Assembly (NCBI GenBank): GCA_014529385.2
Contig: CM043949.1
Coordinates: 141,832,858-141,896,857 of the forward strand
Origin: Adiantum capillus-veneris
Lineage: Eukaryota; Streptophyta; Polypodiopsida; Polypodiales; Pteridaceae
Direction of reading: 5' to 3'
Length of the DNA: 64,000 nt
Part shown: positions 1 to 11,759 of the stretch, in pieces
Position numbering within the stretch: position 1 is the stretch's first letter
Layout: every line of letters begins with the position of its first letter
Program-made: the position numbers and the translations under genes
Notes under the pieces: model-generated
Database searches by the model: none
The model's input: the letters and a program-made list of their open reading frames with translations, nothing else
What the model was told of the DNA's origin: nothing

Positions 1-533
1 CAATGTGAAAAGACTTTGGGGGGTCAAAGAAAAGGTAATCAGTCAGGCGATGATTTCATGAGAAATTCCTTTTATTGTAGCATAACTACAAGGTCTTCTA
101 GGTATAGCCTCTAGTCAGCCCTCTAACATGAAATACTTGGCTCTCGCGATTAAACTACTTAATTGACCAGAGAAAATAAAGAAGCTTACCCATGGTATTA
201 ATAGTCGATCTCTAGTGCCTTTCGACCGTTAAATTAGCGACCCAGACTTGTTTAATTTTTTACCTTTACATCTGTTTATGCATTTGATTACATTGCAATT
301 TAATGTTTATTGCTGACAAATTGTTTAAAATTCTGTTACCAATCAATTTGTTTGTCTAAAACTGTATATGATTTATAATTGCTTATGAGAATGCAATTAT
401 TGTGCCAATGTTGTTTGATTTTACAGTGACTGAAGAAGGCTAAGGACATTTATCTCAAATGCTCTTCCACCTCGACGAACGAGCTTCAACTCAATAGCTT
501 CCGAGGACGGAATCTACATCAGGAAGGGGGGCA
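1..533 (+). repeat. 3' internal noncoding end of a family-A LTR retrotransposon
   Basis: This stretch has no convincing reading frame. It aligns by eye, in opposite orientation, with 42,160-41,618, including the block near its right end that mentions a CCACCTCGACGAACG-like sequence in both copies. It ends in a purine-rich tract AGGAAGGGGGGC (522-532) directly before an LTR start, TGTTAAC. I read it as the 3' untranslated interior plus polypurine tract of an element whose 5' part lies outside the window. Confidence 0.6.
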
Positions 534-1126
534 TGTTAACCGTCACGGCCCACGGACACCCTATCACCTACGACGGACGTTGTAACCTATGGCGGACATT
601 GTATTATTTATTTGGTAGAGTCAGGTACCGGGCTTGTCGGTCCAATAGGAAAAGGGTAAGAGTGATCGCCCATGAGAGGAGCACTCTAACTGGGACATTC
701 AAGGGATTAGTTGGCTAAGCATGGGCGCCCAAGTGTGAATGGGGTGAGCTCATATAAAAGTCAACTAAACCTAAAATTCACTCATTCTCTCATTTGTGCA
801 ATGCAAGAAAGGTGCTTTGGCTCCATCTCCTTCTCCATCTCCTTGTGTACTAGTGTGTGTGTGTGTACTTGAGAGAGAGAGAGTGTGTGTGTGATCGAGC
901 ATTGCGGCGGCACGACGGCGGTGAAGCGATTGAGCGCGACGTAGCGGCGTCTCCTTCTTCTTCGCGGCGAGGAATCCTCCACGGCAGGAGCATAGAGCGG
1001 TGAGTGACACACCATTGCCCTCTTTTGAGCTTACTAGTTAAGCTAGTTGTGTGCTTGGAGCCGTCTGTGGCTCGCACACAGTGTTCGGCAAGTCCCTTGC
1101 ATTGACACGTGCGACATACGCGCACA
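534..1126 (+). mobile_element. LTR, family A (3' LTR)
   Basis: The LTR starts with TGTTAAC immediately after a polypurine tract and ends near CGCGCACA. Both ends are set by where it stops matching a second, inverted copy at 41,040-41,617. It contains the GT/GA microsatellite at about 856-890. To its right the sequence switches abruptly to copia integrase/pol coding sequence, so either the element inserted into Copia-1 or a deletion joined the two. The right boundary is accurate to a few bases only. Confidence 0.6.
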
Positions 1127-1127
1127 G

Positions 1128-3044
1128 GAGTTCAGGAATAAGTTAGAACCAAAGAGCAAGAAGTGTATATTTCTTGGCTACAGAGAATCGGGCGAGATGG
1201 GTTACCGGCTTTGGGATCCTGAGTCCAGAAAACTTATTCGTAGCAATGATGTGCATTTCAATGAAGCCAAGTTTCACGCTAAGCCAGAGAAGATAGAGGA
1301 GATTAGAAGAGTTGTCTTCAGGGAAGATGGACCTAGTGCTAGCACATCAAGACAGCATGGTCAGGCTCAGGAACAGCCTATAGTGGCTAGAGAGGCATAA
1401 TCACTTGTGGTGAGACGTTCTGAGTGTGTCTACAAACCACCTGATCGTTATGTGCCATCTCTAAATTATGTCATGCTCACAGATTACGGAGAACCATCTT
1501 GTTACAAGGAAGCATTACAAGTGGTTGACTCGAAAAAATGGCAGTTGGCCATGCAATCAGAGATGACGGCTCTGCATAAAAACTAGACATGGAAGCTAGT
1601 TAAATTACCACAGGGCAAAAAGGCTCTACCTTGTAAATGGGTTTACAGGTATAAGATCACCGCTCATGATAGTCAGCCAAAGTACAAAGCAAGGCTTGTT
1701 GCCAAGGGCTTTAAGCAAGAACAAGGCATTGACTTTGATGAAGTCTTCTCTCTGGTGGTCAAGATGACTACATTGAGATGCTTTCTTGCATTGGTTGCTA
1801 TATTGGATTTGGTGTTGCACCAAATGGATGTCAAGACAGCGTTCTTGCATGGTGATTTAGATGTGGAAATTTACATGCAGCAGCCAGAAGGGTTTGTTGA
1901 GAAAGGCAAGGAAGATTTGGTATGCCAGTTGTTAAAGAGTCTTTATGGCTTAAAACAATCACCGAGGGCATGGTACCATAAGTTCCACGAGTTTATGCTT
2001 TCTCAAGGCTACAAACGTAGTGAGTTCGATCACTGTCTATATACAAAGAAGGCTAAGGATGGCAGTTGGCTGATCCTTATTTTGTATGTGGATGACATGT
2101 TGATTGTTGGCAAACACTTGGAAGAAATTTCAGCTTTGAAGTCAAAGATGGAAAAATCGTTTGACATGAAAGACATGGGTGAGGCAAGTCATATACTTGG
2201 TATGCGCATTGAGAGAGACAGATCAAAGAAGCTGATTTGGTTATATCAAACAAAGTATATTGACAAGGTTTTGCAACGTTTCAATATGGAGAAGGGAAAG
2301 GCATTGAGTGTTCCATTGCCACCATATGTGAAACTTAGCAAACAAGATTGTCCTGTGTCTGAGGAAGAAAAGGCTGAAATGGATAAGATTCCATATGCAT
2401 CTGCAGTGGGTAGTTTGATGTATGCAATGATTGCTACACGTCCGGATATTGCATTTGCAGTGGGAGTGGTTAGGAGATATATGTCAAATCCCGGCAAGAA
2501 ACATTGGGAGGCAGTGAAAGGTATCATGAGATACTTAAAACATACAAAGAGTATGCGCATATGCTATGGTAGTTAGGATTTGAGTGTCAGAGGATACACT
2601 GATTCAGATTATGCAGGAGACTTGGATAAGAGGAGATCTACATCAGGCTATGTCTTTACATTGGCTGGAGGTGCCATATCATGGTGATCTCGATTACAAG
2701 ATTGTGTTACGCAGTCTACTATAGAAGCTGAGTATGTTGCGGCAAATGAGGCATGCAAAGAAGCTATTTGGTTTGGGAGATTGGTAGCAGACTTGGGAAT
2801 CAAAGTAGATATGCCAGAGTTATACTGTGATAGTCAAAGTGCTATACAATTGGCAAAGAATCCAGTGTTCCATTCGAAGACTAAGCATATTTATGTGAAA
2901 TATCACTTCATTAGGGAAGTACTTGAAGACAAGCAGATACAACTGCTAAAGATCCACACCAAGGACAATCCTACTGATCTACTCACAAAGGGACTTCCAG
3001 GAGAGGGCTTTGTGCATTGTCGTGAGTTATTGGGCATTAGATAG
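1128..3044 (+). pseudogene. Copia-1 pol, 5'-truncated (integrase C-terminus, RT, RNase H)
   Basis: One reading frame runs from the integrase C-terminal region (KLEPKSKKCIFLGYRE) through the reverse transcriptase (KARLVAKGFKQEQGIDFDE, then MDVKTAFLHGDL, LYGLKQSPRAWYHKF, and the catalytic LYVDDML at about 2083-2103) to the copia RNase H ([32 protein letters not shown], ending LLGIR). The catalytic YVDD is preserved. The frame is never shifted but is broken by in-frame stops at about 1398 (TAA), 1585 (TAG), 2574 (TAG) and 2685 (TGA). Gag, protease and the integrase core are missing, because the family-A LTR abuts at 1127. The lineage looks Tork-like, and the sequence resembles Copia-4. It would have encoded replication enzymes of a Ty1/copia element; it is dead now. 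Confidence 0.9.
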
Positions 3045-3128
3045 ATGGCAGCCATGTAAATATTTGTACATTTATGTTCATAGATTTACAGTTACTTAAA
3101 GTGCCACATTGGACTTTAAGTGGGAGGT

Positions 3129-3370
3129 TGTTGGGATTAAAGCCCAAGTGGCCTCTTATACGGATATGGCCGGCCGTCCGCCTAACTCACTTACCTCTAA
3201 CTCTTTGTATATACTCACATATACTTTTGTGGATAATAAGGTTTTGGGAGATAACGCTTCAAACAGAGTTCTCTGCGTACTGTGTACTGTGTAAGCTCTG
3301 TGTGTGTGTGTGTGAGAGAGAGAGTCGATCCACGCTCCGCTCCACGACTTCATCCTCCATACCTATATAG
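3129..3370 (+). mobile_element. Copia-1 3' LTR (right end uncertain)
   Basis: A purine-rich stretch AAGTGGGAGG (3119-3127) is followed by TGTTGGGATTAAAG, the expected polypurine tract and LTR start about 80 bp after the RNase H stop. A TATA-like TTTGTATATACTCAC and a GT/GA microsatellite (about 3300-3325) lie inside. No 5' LTR is in the window for comparison, so the right end is a guess. Confidence 0.5.
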
Positions 3371-4280
3371 CCTTCATCATAAGCTCAATCAATTTTGTAC
3401 TCATAGCTTGTCATCAAGTCAACTCTCATCATAGGATGAGAATGGCTTCCCTTGGTATTCAAATAAAACACTACCCATATTCCATTTTCTTTGTCTGGAA
3501 GAGTGGAAATCCCTCTCTCCCAATCTTGCTTGGATCCTATTGCACCTCCCCTAAATAATAGGATAGGCATTATGACCTGCTTTCATCCTCGCAAAAAAAG
3601 TCTATTTGGCATTCAATTCCCATTACTCTTACCTTCACTTCCTAAGCTATTCCCAGACACCTGACCTTGGCATGGTTGGCCATTCTCATCTAGATCTTTG
3701 ATTTGACTACAAATTTGACTCATGCATCCTTTATAGCAACTTCTATCATAACTCATACCTAGGCTCCATCATCAATGTATGTCTGTACCTACATATTCTT
3801 CTCAATAAGTGCATCAATAAGAGGAAGCACATCCACCAAATTTTTCTACTCTTAAGGCTAAATTATGCACATCATGTACATCCCTCCAAACCCGTGGAAA
3901 CCTAATATTGACACTAGTAGACCATAGCCTCCTCAACCTAGGATTCAACGCTAACAAGTACCCAAATGTAATATTACTCTTTTGAATTTTTACATCACTC
4001 ACCACATCATTTTCAGGATGATATGGCCCAAGCTGGAAATTTGACTGCTTGATTCTATGGTGTCTTCTTCTCTTGCTAGTCTTTGTCTTCTCTACACCTT
4101 CATCTACCTTCTCCTTGGCTTTGCAAGCTCTTGTCTCTTGTTTTGTTACTATCTCCCTTTCTCTAGATGCTCTATTGTTGGCCAAAACATGTACATCCTA
4201 CTTGTCCACTACAATTACGTTAACTCTATGAACTTCATCATTACTTGGGGGAGTCGATGGTGCAAGAGACCATCACTCCC
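3371..4280 (-). pseudogene. Gypsy-type gag/protease-junction remnant, 3' part
   Basis: On the minus strand 4185-3814 gives a 123-residue open stretch with a basic, Lys/Glu-rich first half and then a SNITFGYLLALNPRLRRLW segment. That resembles the spacer between nucleocapsid and protease in plant gypsy polyproteins. Further minus-strand coding-like sequence continues to about 3400 with stops. It sits downstream, on the minus strand, of the zinc-knuckle gag at 4752-5530, and the foldback MITE at 4281-4730 separates the two. Together they look like one gypsy gag-pro region. No RT was seen. The assignment of this 3' part is weak. Confidence 0.35.
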
Positions 4281-4730
4281 ATTAGGCAAAATTTGGACTC
4301 ACAAAGGGGCCCTTTAAGGAGTTTGACTTTACTTCTCTCTACCAAAACAGGCGCATGGATAAATTTTTGCAAACAAACTCCAAAGTTGGCGGAGGTTTGA
4401 CAGTTAGAATGTTCTCTTCAAGCTCTATCTACTGATATATAGCACGCCATAAGATTCCTCATATTTTAGAATATTCTTTTTTTGATTCACTTAGATTCCG
4501 ACAGAGTTGTCACATCATAGGTGAATCAAAAAAAGAATCTTCTAAAATATGAGAAATCTCATGGTGTGCTATATATTAGTAGATAGAGCTTGAAGAGGAC
4601 ATTCTAACTGTCAAACCTCCGCCAACTTTGGAGTTTGTTTGCAAAAATTTATCCATGCGCCCGTTTTGGTAGAGAGAGGTAAAGTCAAACTCCTTAAAGA
4701 GCCCCTTTGTGAGTCCAAATTTTGCCTAAT
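4281..4730. mobile_element. Foldback MITE: 450-bp near-perfect inverted repeat
   Basis: The left arm starts ATTAGGCAAAATTTGGACTC and the right arm ends in its reverse complement, TTTGCCTAAT. The arms (about 4281-4488 and 4521-4730) pair almost throughout, with a spacer of about 30 bp. They include matched blocks such as GATAGAGCTTGAAGAG on the right against CTCTTCAAGCTCTATC on the left. There is no coding content. It interrupts a minus-strand gypsy gag remnant. A clear target duplication was not found. A transcript of this region would fold into a hairpin of about 210 bp. Confidence 0.85.
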
Positions 4731-4751
4731 GCTTTGACCTTTGAGAGACCC

Positions 4752-5560
4752 CTATCCACTATCTCTTCTAAAAAACAAAAACATACCTCCTCTTTCCTTG
4801 GGCAGATGCAGACAATCTAGAGCATAATGACCCTTCCCTCTGCAATTGTAACACCGTCCAAGCAATGACCTAGCTTTGCCTCTATCCATCACACTTAAAC
4901 AAAGCTCTTGCATTTGCTTTGACAAATCTTGAATAGTACATACCCAATGTTGCGGGATAGTTGCCACACCGTGATTTTCTTGATTCTCTACTTGTACTTC
5001 ATCCCTCAGATGATAGGATGAATTGGGAGACATTTCCTTGTACCCCAATGGCTTGACCTTCTTTGTGATTTTCCTACTCTTTGCCCATGCAATTTCTACC
5101 GCACCATTATAATTATTTGGACTCTTAAAATCCACTTTATCTCACACCTTGGGATGCAAGCATGCCATGAACTTGTCCAATTTGAACTATTCATTTTTGG
5201 CCAATTGCATCACAGTTGCCAAATCTACCCAAAATTCTTCAAAACGATTAAGAAAAACACCAAAATCTTCACTTACATCCTGTCTAAGAGCCCAATTTCA
5301 CATCCATGTTGACAAGAGACACCACTTTGTATAAGAGCCCAATTTTACATCCATGTATAAGACACCACTTTACATCCTGTCTAAGAGCCCAATTTTACAT
5401 CCATGTTGACAAGAGACACCACTTTGTATAAATCCTACAAGAAGTGAGCTTGTAGGGCTGGCCATGCTTGCCTTGGTTAAACTTCTAAAGCATCAAACCA
5501 TACCTTTGCCATAACACATCAAAGAAAGACCTGGAAGTGAAGGGTATGCAGTTCTATGTG
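4752..5560 (-). pseudogene. Gypsy-type gag remnant with CCHC zinc knuckle
   Basis: Read on the minus strand, about 5530-5400 gives a retrotransposon-gag-like block (WFDALEV...WPALQAHFL), then about 5260-5130 gives EDFGVFLNRFEEFW...DKFMACLHPKV. An open 127-residue stretch (5135-4752) ends with the nucleocapsid zinc knuckle CYNCRGKGHYALDC, the C-x2-C-x4-H-x4-C pattern. Stops and frame changes between blocks show decay. The array at 5276-5431 inserts extra copies of one gag segment. Gag forms the particle and the knuckle binds the element's RNA. The foldback MITE lies just 3' of it. Confidence 0.7.
5276..5431 (+). repeat. Triplicated ~55-60 bp segment inside the gag remnant
   Basis: A unit beginning CATCCTGTCTAAGAGCCCAA and ending CACTTTGTATAA occurs at 5276-5334 and 5373-5431. 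A shortened copy (about 5332-5372, missing TTGACAAGA and the CATCCTGTC start) lies between them. Copies differ by one or two bases, so the duplication is recent relative to the surrounding decay. Confidence 0.85.
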
Positions 5561-5689
5561 TTTGATAGATCTAAGAGGGATGTGTTTAATGTCCAAAATA
5601 CATGGTGTCATGATTCTCTATGTCCACAAGGGGAAACTCAAACAAGACACATGGTTTTTAACTTTATCACTACCTAGGATATTTTAATG

Positions 5690-6250
5690 GCATCTGCTAT
5701 TGACTTGGTTATAGGTTGTTGGGGAAAAAGTTATTGATTATTAATGCTTTGGTTGATTTTCATGCCGATGCGGTTGGCAAAGCTTTGATCAATATATATG
5801 CTAATTATCGGCTAGCTTCATGGCCATTGAAGAAGACAATGATGTTTGGCAATGCCTTGGTTGATATTCATGGCAAATATGGTGCATTTTATAGACCAAC
5901 AAGTGCTTGCAGGGATATGTAATTTATGGGCATGGCAATGATGTGGTACTTCACAATGCTTTAGTTGAAATCTATGCCTTATTTGGTGATTGGAAATGCT
6001 TTGATTAATATGTAAGTCAAATGTTATACTTGGCAATGCCTTAGTGGATATGTATGCCAAATGCGATGCACTTCATGTAACACAAAAATTTATTGAGGAG
6101 ATTCCAGTCTGGGATGCTTGCTCTTAAATATAGTGAATGTTTCCTCTTATAGTGCATTAATCATTGTATATGCCCAACATAGCTCCAGTAGGGAAGCTTT
6201 GAGATGCTTTTACTGGATGCAAAAAGAAGGCCTTTTCCAATCTCGGGGGA
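5690..6250 (+). pseudogene. PPR-repeat protein gene fragment, decayed
   Basis: Several short blocks match the pentatricopeptide (PLS-type) signature: GNALVDIHGKYGA (about 5850-5890), LGNALVDMYAKCDALHVTQK (about 6028-6085), EEIPVWDAC, and then YAQHSSSREALRCFYWMQKEG (about 6170-6232). They are the expected order for consecutive PPR units, but stops and small deletions interrupt them. Earlier, repeated NALVDFH and ALINIYANY blocks look like further degenerate units. PPR proteins bind organelle RNA one base per repeat. This copy has no start, no complete repeat and no reading frame, so it is a dead fragment, probably of a host nuclear gene or a retrocopy. Confidence 0.65.
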
Positions 6251-7380
6251 TTCACTATTAGTAAAGGGGGATGTCACCTGTGTGCATCAAAATTAGAGAA
6301 ACCCCTCTATGTACGGTATCTTACATGCTAACCTACCCCCTACAAATACTGACGTTCTCGCAATGAGCCATCCCCCCTCATACGAATTTTGTACGGAATG
6401 TAATGACCCACTATTTTATTTATACTAGTAACATAACAATTTTAGAAGCACATGCTTTTGCAAAAATACATGTTGAATTGCAAATGAATAGAAGTGTACA
6501 TTGTAGTGTGTTTTCATTTGCAGTAGATGTTAAGAGAAAGAACCATGAAAAGAAACAAATATAATGAATACTAAATTAAAATAAACCAATCATTTCAATA
6601 TGATTTATCAAAAACCGAATAGCATTTTCCTTGTAAACTGATACAAATATCAATTCCAAAACATATGATAGTAGCCACCTACTTAGTAAGCTTCCCATAT
6701 GGGATTTAAGGCACACATATGAAATGGATTGTCCTCTAAATAACAAATAATGCATACTCTTAAACAACCATGAAAACTTCACTCATAAAATCAAAAACAC
6801 ATTACAAAACAACCCATTAAAGGATTAATATTTTTGAACAAAAGCAATTATATGTGATATGAATGCACACCTATGCTTAAAAAAAATACAACTTTTAAAC
6901 AAGCACCATCTATATTTAATTTTGAGTTTGTACATAAAATATAAATCGTAATAATTTTGCCAGAGTGTCCTTTGTACGGAGACCTCTTTCTAAAAAAAAA
7001 TCAGTATACCCTTTTTTTGGGCGCTCCCACTTGGGATTTTCATCACATAATTTCTTTTTCCAAAGAAACTGTTCACCTCATCTTGGGCTCCCACGTGGGA
7101 TTTAAGGATTATCTTATACATTAAAATCAAACACATTTTCAATATAGTCAAAGTAATCTAACTTCAAGGTGGTGGTATGACCTGCATATCATAGTACATA
7201 GGAAACCTCCAATCACATAGTCTAATCACACGATTACCAAAAGGCCATGTCCACATCGATAGGCGATCGTGTACAAAACAAAACAAAATGAAAACATAAA
7301 AGTAGCCTACAAAATTAACTTAAGAACCCTCAAAACAAAACTACATTCCAAGTGCTAGTATGTCATGATTCTCATACTAC
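6251..7380. other. AT-rich noncoding DNA
   Basis: No open frame with recognisable content and no repeat structure was seen on either strand. Short stretches mentioning a 'cccacttgggattt' motif recur at about 6690, 7030 and 7090, which suggests an old dispersed repeat. Confidence 0.4.
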
Positions 7381-7428
7381 ACAATCAACAAAATGGCATG
7401 TCCATGTCATATGGCTGTCGTAAAAATC

Positions 7429-8010
7429 GATAGCTCAAGATAGCACACCTGGTCAAGCCATGACCATGTGACAAATTGAGACTATATTTGTAATTATATG
7501 AAAAAAAATGACATTGTGTATGTGTGACACAAAAACCCAAGGTATACTAGACATGTCTTGGCAAGAAACTATAGCTCAACATCAACACACCCAGTCAAGC
7601 CATATGACCATGTGAGAAATTGAGACTATAGAATTTGTAACTACAAAGAGAAGAAACTAACAATCCAAAATCTATAACACTTCATATTGTAAAAAGAGGC
7701 ACAACTTAACATTTGGTAAGAATAGATAGCTCAAGAGACTCGGTCAAGCTTTATGGATAGCTAGAAGAACTGAAGGTAAAATCGATAGCTCAAGATGGCA
7801 CACCCGGTCAAGCCATATGACCATGTGACAAATGAGACTATATTTGCAACTATATACAAAATAAACACACTGTTTTTGTGTGACACACAGACCCAAGTTA
7901 TACCAGACATGGCTTGGCAAGATAGCTCAAGATGGCACACCCGGTCAAGCCATATGACCATGTGACAAATTGAGAGACAACCAATCAAACCATATGACCA
8001 TGCAATAAAT
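7429..8010 (+). repeat. Imperfect tandem array, ~140 bp higher-order unit
   Basis: A block GATAGCTCAAGATGGCACAC followed by a CCGGTCAAGCCATATGACCATG block recurs at about 7429, 7570, 7782 and 7920, with a partial copy at about 7980. A second block mentioning GTGTGACAC...CCCAAG and GACATG(T/G)CTTGGCAAG separates copies at about 7525 and 7880. Copies have diverged by several percent. No coding content. Confidence 0.75.
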
Positions 8011-8499
8011 TGAGATTATTTTAATTGTAAATCCATTCTAATTTTGGGTTGTTCAATAATCTACATGTACATTTACAATAGGTAATTGTCGCTAATAGCT
8101 AAGGCAACTCTTTAGACTTGAATACATTTTGGTCTACACACAGAATGATAGCTTCTGCTACTTCAAGAAAACTTGAAAAGACAACATCTTTGAATCTTCA
8201 AAAAAAACTACGATGTCACACACCAAGCTTGAACATACGATGTCTCATTCCTTTTTTGAACACCTAGTCCTACATAATATACACTCTATACTTAGCTAGA
8301 TAAATATTTAATCTTTCACTAAGAGTCGAGAGTCTTTCACTATGATAGATGAAGTCATTATTTAACAAAAAATCAGCATACATTATATGTACATAGTCTA
8401 CATTTTTGTGGAGAGTTATACTCTTTAATGGACATTAAAAATTGAAATAATGCATTCTAATTTCTATAGATTATCTCTGACTTGAAAAATCTCGGCTAG

Positions 8500-8900
8500 G
8501 TTTCAAGCTTGCCATGATAAAATTTGACAAAATCTAGCAAGTTTTTGTGTAATTACCGATAGATACTTCAAACTATGATCTAAAAACGGGAATTTATTAT
8601 TTGTCGCTATTTTCTTCGGATAGGATAAATGATTATGGCAAGCTCTCCAATGTGCACCAACCCTTAAGGGTGATTCAACTTTTACGTAACTACAGTTTTA
8701 CTCCTAACTTAACAATGTTAGAAAATATTTGGGACTCTGTGTATTTTAACCAACTAATATCGTGAAATCTTGATTTTGAGCTTGCCTTGAAGAGAACCAA
8801 GAGATTTACACAAGTTTTAATGTATATACTGGACAAACCCTTCAAATTTTGACCTAAAAAATAGAAGAATTCCAACTTGCCGTGATTTTCTTTTGGTTGG
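8500..8900 (+). repeat. Two copies of a dispersed ~120-bp repeat
   Basis: Segments at about 8505-8620 and 8775-8895 share the order AGCTTGCC(A/T)TGA, then ACA(A)GTTTT, then a TTCAAA(T) block, a run of A's, and an AATT(T/C)... end. A third copy lies at about 10,808-10,925. No ends or target duplications could be fixed. Confidence 0.55.
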
Positions 8901-9185
8901 AAAAATACAAAGAGTCCCGACTCCCAATTTCCCACAGCCTACAGGGCCATGAACTAACTATGGTCTTCACAGTCAATCACAATGCACATTGCACATTAAA
9001 GTTTAAACTTTAGAGAAGCTAAAAATAGAGGGAAAATGAATTAAACATTAAGCAAACTACCTCACGGGCAGAAAGACTCCTTAGAATTGGAAGTTGGATG
9101 AGTTTCGTTTTTGGCTATAGCACGTACATGCGTCAAAAGCTCCAAAGACGCAGAAGCAATGGCAGGTCGTGACTCGTGAGCTGCA

Positions 9186-9291
9186 TAGTAGAGGGTGCTG
9201 GAGGTTGGAGCTATCTACAAAAAAACCGCTTCTCAACCTAGTAGAGGGTGCTGGAGGCTGGAGCTATCTGCAAAAAAACCGCTTCTCAACC
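9186..9291 (+). repeat. 53-bp tandem duplication
   Basis: TAGTAGAGGGTGCTGGAGG starts copies at 9186 and 9239. Each runs to CCGCTTCTCAACC, with two mismatches between copies. The flanks to about 9,480 are noncoding. Confidence 0.9.
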
Positions 9292-9889
9292 AGGTCCCAC
9301 TGAGCAGGCAGTAACACTGAGCAGCTGCAACGAAATTGCTACTCAACCAGGTGACTCGCACCTCGGACTCAATAGCGAGCAGGTCAAAGACTCAGACTCC
9401 GGACTCGTCACTCCATAGCTAAGCTTAGAGCAGGCGAAGGTGAAGACGAAGGCACTCGGGAGTCGGGAGCATGTAAAATTTTGCTAAGATGAAATGTTGG
9501 ACCGTTGAAAGTTAGGGGTTGTAATTTCTATATACTTTCAAACCTTACACGGCCATGGACATTGGACAAACCCCAAGGGTCAACACCCATCGCCTAGACT
9601 TCAAGCTTCAAAAGTTGATCCTCCTTAAGCAAAATATCCCTCAAATTTCAAAAATTTGCAAAATATTCCCAATATTTTTTAGTTCATTTGATGCCGGTTT
9701 TTGAAGGGCAATCGGATGGCTAGCCCTCTTCTAATTCCGGATCAGACAAATTACCTTTCTTCGGAGTTGAAGGGCAACTTCATTTTGATCCCTTCGACTG
9801 TAGGATTTTTCACCAGATGACCCTTCCTACGCAAGATTGACAGTCGTTTGAAGGGCAGAAGGGCATCAAAAAATATCGATGTCGCTGAT

Positions 9890-9920
<31 letters not shown>

Positions 9921-10950
9921 AACCTGTTGCAAGTGCTTGCAAGCATGTCTCTGTGCAAGTGCTTGTCCACGCTATGTGTGAAGTTGCGCTCTCTCTAGTG
10001 CCCACTTTGCTAACCGCCCAATAGCAGCCTGTGACACTGTGTGTCTGTGTAAATAATGCTCTCTACTTGTACAAAGCCTCTTCACTGTCTGCAACGAAGG
10101 ACCAACATTTGGAACTGCTTAAAAGTTGGGAAAAAAAATCGTTTTGCTGAGTCAAATTTGCATGAAGATTTCTAGACATAGGGTGGATTCACATGATGCA
10201 ACGAAAGAAGAGGGCTAGAGGTGACTTCGACCTTCTCTATGTTCACTCATGCACTTGAGAGATGCTTGGATTAATCATGTGCTACCCCCATCTTCAAACG
10301 GCGGTTATAGAAAAGATCGATCCCGTGCATTCATTAAGTTCAACTATTGCACGTAGACTATGCTTGAACACCATCATGTTGCCATGAAAGGTGGTGAAAC
10401 AAATATAGAGTGAAAATCTATGTTCTTATGATGTGTCATTTCTACATTTGAACTAGCATAATAAATACCAGCTTTAACATTCTCCATCCCTCTCTCTCTC
10501 TCTCTCTCTCTCTCTTTGTAGAGCCAATGTGTGGCAGGACAGAGAGGAATTAGGATGTATTCTTGTTCTTCAATGATTGACATTTTGTTGATGACTACAC
10601 TTATGTGTTATCTTTGTGGACATAATCGCTTGTTTTGTGAGGTAATATGTGACAAATTACATACTAACCACTCAAAAATGCATCTCAATTGTCAAAAAGA
10701 AATAAAAATTAGAAAAGCTTGATCAATCCGATCAAAATAGATACATGGGTACTTTGAGAATTTTAAAAATTTGAAGGGTATTTTGGGAATTTTGACAAAT
10801 TAGAGGGGTTTGAGCTTGGCTTTAAGAAAACAAGGAAATTTGCATAAGTTTTAGTGTAATTACCGACAAAAGCTTCTAATTTTGACAAAAAAAACAAGAT
10901 AATTTCAAGTTTGCCCTCACTTTCACCACGCCATGAAAGTATTCATCGAT

Positions 10951-10999
<49 letters not shown>

Positions 11000-11750
11000 C
11001 TTACTAATGTATTTAAGGTGGCTCAGGTAGTTGAATGTAGCCAATGTAACCACCCTCTTCCTCCCCCCCGTTATGTGTACGGTATGAGTATGAGATAATG
11101 AGGGGCTACCCCTACTATATACGCTTATGTACAAAATCCAAAAACCCCCTATTGTACACTCACGTGGTACCATAAGGAAAAACACAGTGAATCCTTGGGT
11201 TTCCAATGCATTAACCTATGCTTGCACCTCAAAGGGAAAATGGCCCTACAATGACCGTCCAAAATCCAAGAGAGTTTGGCTCAAGGAGTGCTAGAAGTGT
11301 TGTTCACAGGTAATCCTTCTAATCAAATTCCATGTCAGCTAAACTTTATCAATAAAAATCATTCCAGATGTCATTTATAATTCTTCCAGGTGCCATTTAA
11401 GTATTTTGATTTTTGTGGTGCATTTGGTCTCTCTTATTTCCCACAACGAGCAGCCCCTGATGTTGACCGGACTCACCTCACAGACCCACATACCTCGACA
11501 TCTCTGGTGAACTCGACTTGAAACTGAGACGGGGTGGGAAAATTTTGTAGAAAAATATGAATACATTTTCAAGAGGCAACGATGAATCTAATGATGCAAC
11601 AATTTGCTACTTACATAGAGCAATAGCAGACTATACAACAACAATTCAACCTGCATGAGTGGGTTCAAAGAGATTAATAGGCAGTTACATAAAAATTGCA
11701 GCAGTTTGATGGTCAGAATGTTTCAAAAAGTTTACCAAATTTATGATTAA
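9292..11750. other. Noncoding, microsatellite-bearing DNA
   Basis: No supportable gene. It contains pure (CT)n at about 9,893-9,920 and 10,490-10,515, (GA)n at about 10,954-10,998, and the third copy of the dispersed 120-bp repeat at about 10,808-10,925. Short open frames here are products of the simple repeats. Confidence 0.5.
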
Positions 11751-11759
11751 TCTATGGAG

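Noticed and set aside
7429-8010. CRISPR-like array
   Set aside because: Repeats are long, diverged and not separated by unique spacers of constant length. The DNA is eukaryotic.
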